Below are positions 6,123-6,278 of a DNA stretch of 6,278 nucleotides, one piece after another; the first letter of the stretch is position 1; each line of letters starts with the position of its first letter. The notes under the pieces are model-generated. The model was not told where the DNA came from. It saw only the letters and a list, made by a program, of their open reading frames with translations, and did not search any database. Both the position numbers and the translations under genes were made by a program. This DNA comes from Dehalococcoidales bacterium (GTDB taxonomy: Bacteria; Chloroflexota; Dehalococcoidia; Dehalococcoidales; UBA2162). The DNA lies in NCBI GenBank assembly GCA_020354275.1, contig CP070645.1:548929-555206 (forward strand). Reading direction: 5' to 3'.

Positions 6123-6278
6123 CTATAAGGAAAAATAATGAGACGCTCCCTCAACTTTGACCAGCCTAGCGTTGGGTATATTGTCGGCTATCACCTGGGA
6201 AGAAACGGGCTTGATGATTCTATCTCCAGTTCCCACGATAACCAGGGTGGGGGCCGTGATTGATGATAGTCTCTCCAG
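6123..6278 (-). CDS. Alpha/beta hydrolase, C-terminal fragment (5' end off the window)
   Basis: The minus strand is open from the right edge to a TAG at 6125-6123 and encodes 51 residues. They match the C-terminus of alpha/beta-fold hydrolases. A strand-and-turn PTLVIVGTGDRIIKP carries the catalytic-triad acid (Asp at visible residue 19), and IPNARLVKVEGASHYFSL carries the catalytic His (visible residue 47) in the usual GxxH context. The nucleophile-elbow serine lies off the window. Family members include esterases, enol-lactonases and C-C bond hydrolases of ring-cleavage pathways, and the fragment does not tell these apart. It is on the same strand as the flavoprotein operon, with 212 bp between its stop and the first flavoprotein start. 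That gap holds its own promoter candidate, so co-transcription is possible but not required. Confidence 0.85.
   Translation of the reverse strand: MERLSSITAPTLVIVGTGDRIIKPVSSQVIADNIPNARLVKVEGASHYFSL

Overview
The window looks like bacterial chromosome from an anaerobe or a microbe with anaerobic-type redox metabolism. It has moderate GC, strong AGGAGG-type ribosome binding sites, and genes for a molybdenum hydroxylase, two fumarate-reductase/APS-reductase-like flavoproteins and a two-cluster ferredoxin. This mix is reminiscent of sediment Chloroflexota (Dehalococcoidia/SAR202-like) or Desulfobacterota. That placement is inference from gene content, since no phylogenetic marker is present.

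Layout. Positions 3-2099 (+) hold the C-terminal ~700 residues of a xanthine-dehydrogenase-family molybdopterin-binding large subunit, whose start lies off the left edge. It converges, with only 18 bp between stop codons, on a minus-strand operon. Read 5'->3' on the minus strand, that operon is flavoprotein 2 (5910-4186), flavoprotein 1 (4120-2387), then a 73-residue 2[4Fe-4S] ferredoxin (2339-2118). Gaps are 65 and 47 bp, and each gene has an AAGGAGG-like site exactly 8 nt before its ATG. A promoter candidate with a perfect TTGACA lies at 5960-5989. Upstream, on the same strand, the last 51 codons of an alpha/beta hydrolase end at 6123.

How the genes may work together. The two flavoproteins are paralogues with nearly identical FAD-binding N-termini and C-terminal domains but strongly divergent capping/substrate regions. 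With the ferredoxin they form a plausible soluble flavin/iron-sulfur oxidoreductase. No haem-binding motif or membrane anchor is visible, and the histidine used for covalent FAD attachment in SdhA/FrdA is absent. In my manual alignment, flavoprotein 2 keeps two substrate-binding residues of the fumarate reductase family that flavoprotein 1 has lost, so the copies may have different roles. The molybdenum hydroxylase and the hydrolase could belong to the same catabolic pathway, for example for an aromatic, heterocyclic or CoA-linked substrate, but the sequence does not fix the substrate.

The main item worth following up is the duplicated flavoprotein pair plus small ferredoxin as an uncharacterised redox module. 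I saw no tRNA, rRNA, CRISPR array or insertion sequence.
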